Source: Sulfurovum sp. (GTDB taxonomy: Bacteria > Campylobacterota > Campylobacteria > Campylobacterales > Sulfurovaceae). From it: 64,000 nt of DNA. Positions 63,995 through 64,000 of this stretch are shown here, in pieces. The translations under genes and the position numbers were made by a program. The notes beneath the pieces are model-generated. The model searched no databases, was not told the origin of the DNA, and saw only the letters and a list, made by a program, of their open reading frames with translations. Each line of letters opens with the position of its first letter. Within the stretch, counting starts at the first letter, position 1. Location of the stretch: NCBI GenBank assembly GCA_027081115.1, contig JALWLD010000057.1, forward strand, positions 360,497-424,496. The letters run 5' to 3'.

Positions 63995-64000
63995 GAAGTT
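63987..64000 (+). CDS. Start of the next gene, probably hsdS (cut by window edge)
   Basis: ATG TTT AAG AAG at 63987, overlapping the hsdM stop by 8 bp and preceded by GGGGAGAG. Only four codons are visible, so the call rests on position: hsdS normally follows hsdM in this way. Confidence 0.4.

Overview
The window looks like a chromosome segment of a Campylobacterota (epsilonproteobacterial) chemolithotroph, most like Sulfurovum or a close relative. This rests on the low-GC but varied codon use, the gene neighbourhood sppA - mqnX-like deaminase - aroQ - M24 peptidase - folK - flhF - mnmA (a Campylobacterota arrangement), and the metal-handling genes. No tRNA, rRNA, CRISPR array or insertion sequence was seen. 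The taxon is an inference from protein style and synteny.

Bases 1-16,200 are a copper-resistance island. It holds a cusCBA-type RND exporter (cusA runs off the left edge), a short DsbD, a SHOCT-domain membrane peptide, a periplasmic multicopper oxidase, a P1B-1 copper ATPase with an N-terminal metal-binding domain, an OmpR-type response regulator with its kinase, and several small secreted Cys-containing proteins. An EAL phosphodiesterase sits inside the island. Five intergenic regions carry the same tandem element (TGTGYAY repeated every 11 bp, in divergent pairs at the divergent promoters). This is the geometry expected for an OmpR-family regulator, so the local two-component system probably controls the whole island.

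Bases 16,200-39,700 are mostly core genome: an Rrf2 regulator with a PLP sulfur-amino-acid enzyme, sppA, mqnX-like, aroQ, folK, flhF, mnmA, prs, lepA, a radical SAM AmrS-like enzyme, an L,D-transpeptidase, a sirtuin, a ComF-like protein, a FetB-like permease and a large hybrid sensor kinase. flhF is followed almost directly by mnmA, without flhG, fliA, fliM or fliY.

Bases 39,700-48,450 hold an unusual set: an M20 peptidase (opposite strand), two ATP-grasp ligases (the second fused to a helix-hairpin-helix), a very large M14 carboxypeptidase with fibronectin-III and DNRLRE-like domains but no signal peptide, an LRV-repeat protein and a MoxR-type AAA+ ATPase. The ligase-ligase-carboxypeptidase trio looks like an uncharacterised peptide-tagging and trimming system. 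Bases 48,500-54,850 hold an arsenic cluster (arsB, a small Cys protein, arsC, a VOC protein, a frameshifted Fe-S/metal protein, arsR, and a perfect operator palindrome) and a zinc/manganese-type ABC importer.

Bases 55,097-64,000 form a defence island: a type I restriction-modification locus (hsdR ... hsdM, with hsdS probably starting at the right edge) interrupted by a very AT-rich four-gene operon. That operon encodes a PD-(D/E)XK-like nuclease, a small middle component, a Rad50-like DUF3732-type ATPase and a PIN nuclease, i.e. an ABC three-component (ABC-3C) type system with two nuclease candidates. Between the PIN gene and hsdM lie four exact 41-bp tandem units, each an inverted repeat with a 17-nt A-rich centre and compensating changes in the arms. 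This nested module and its hairpin array are the most promising undescribed system in the window.
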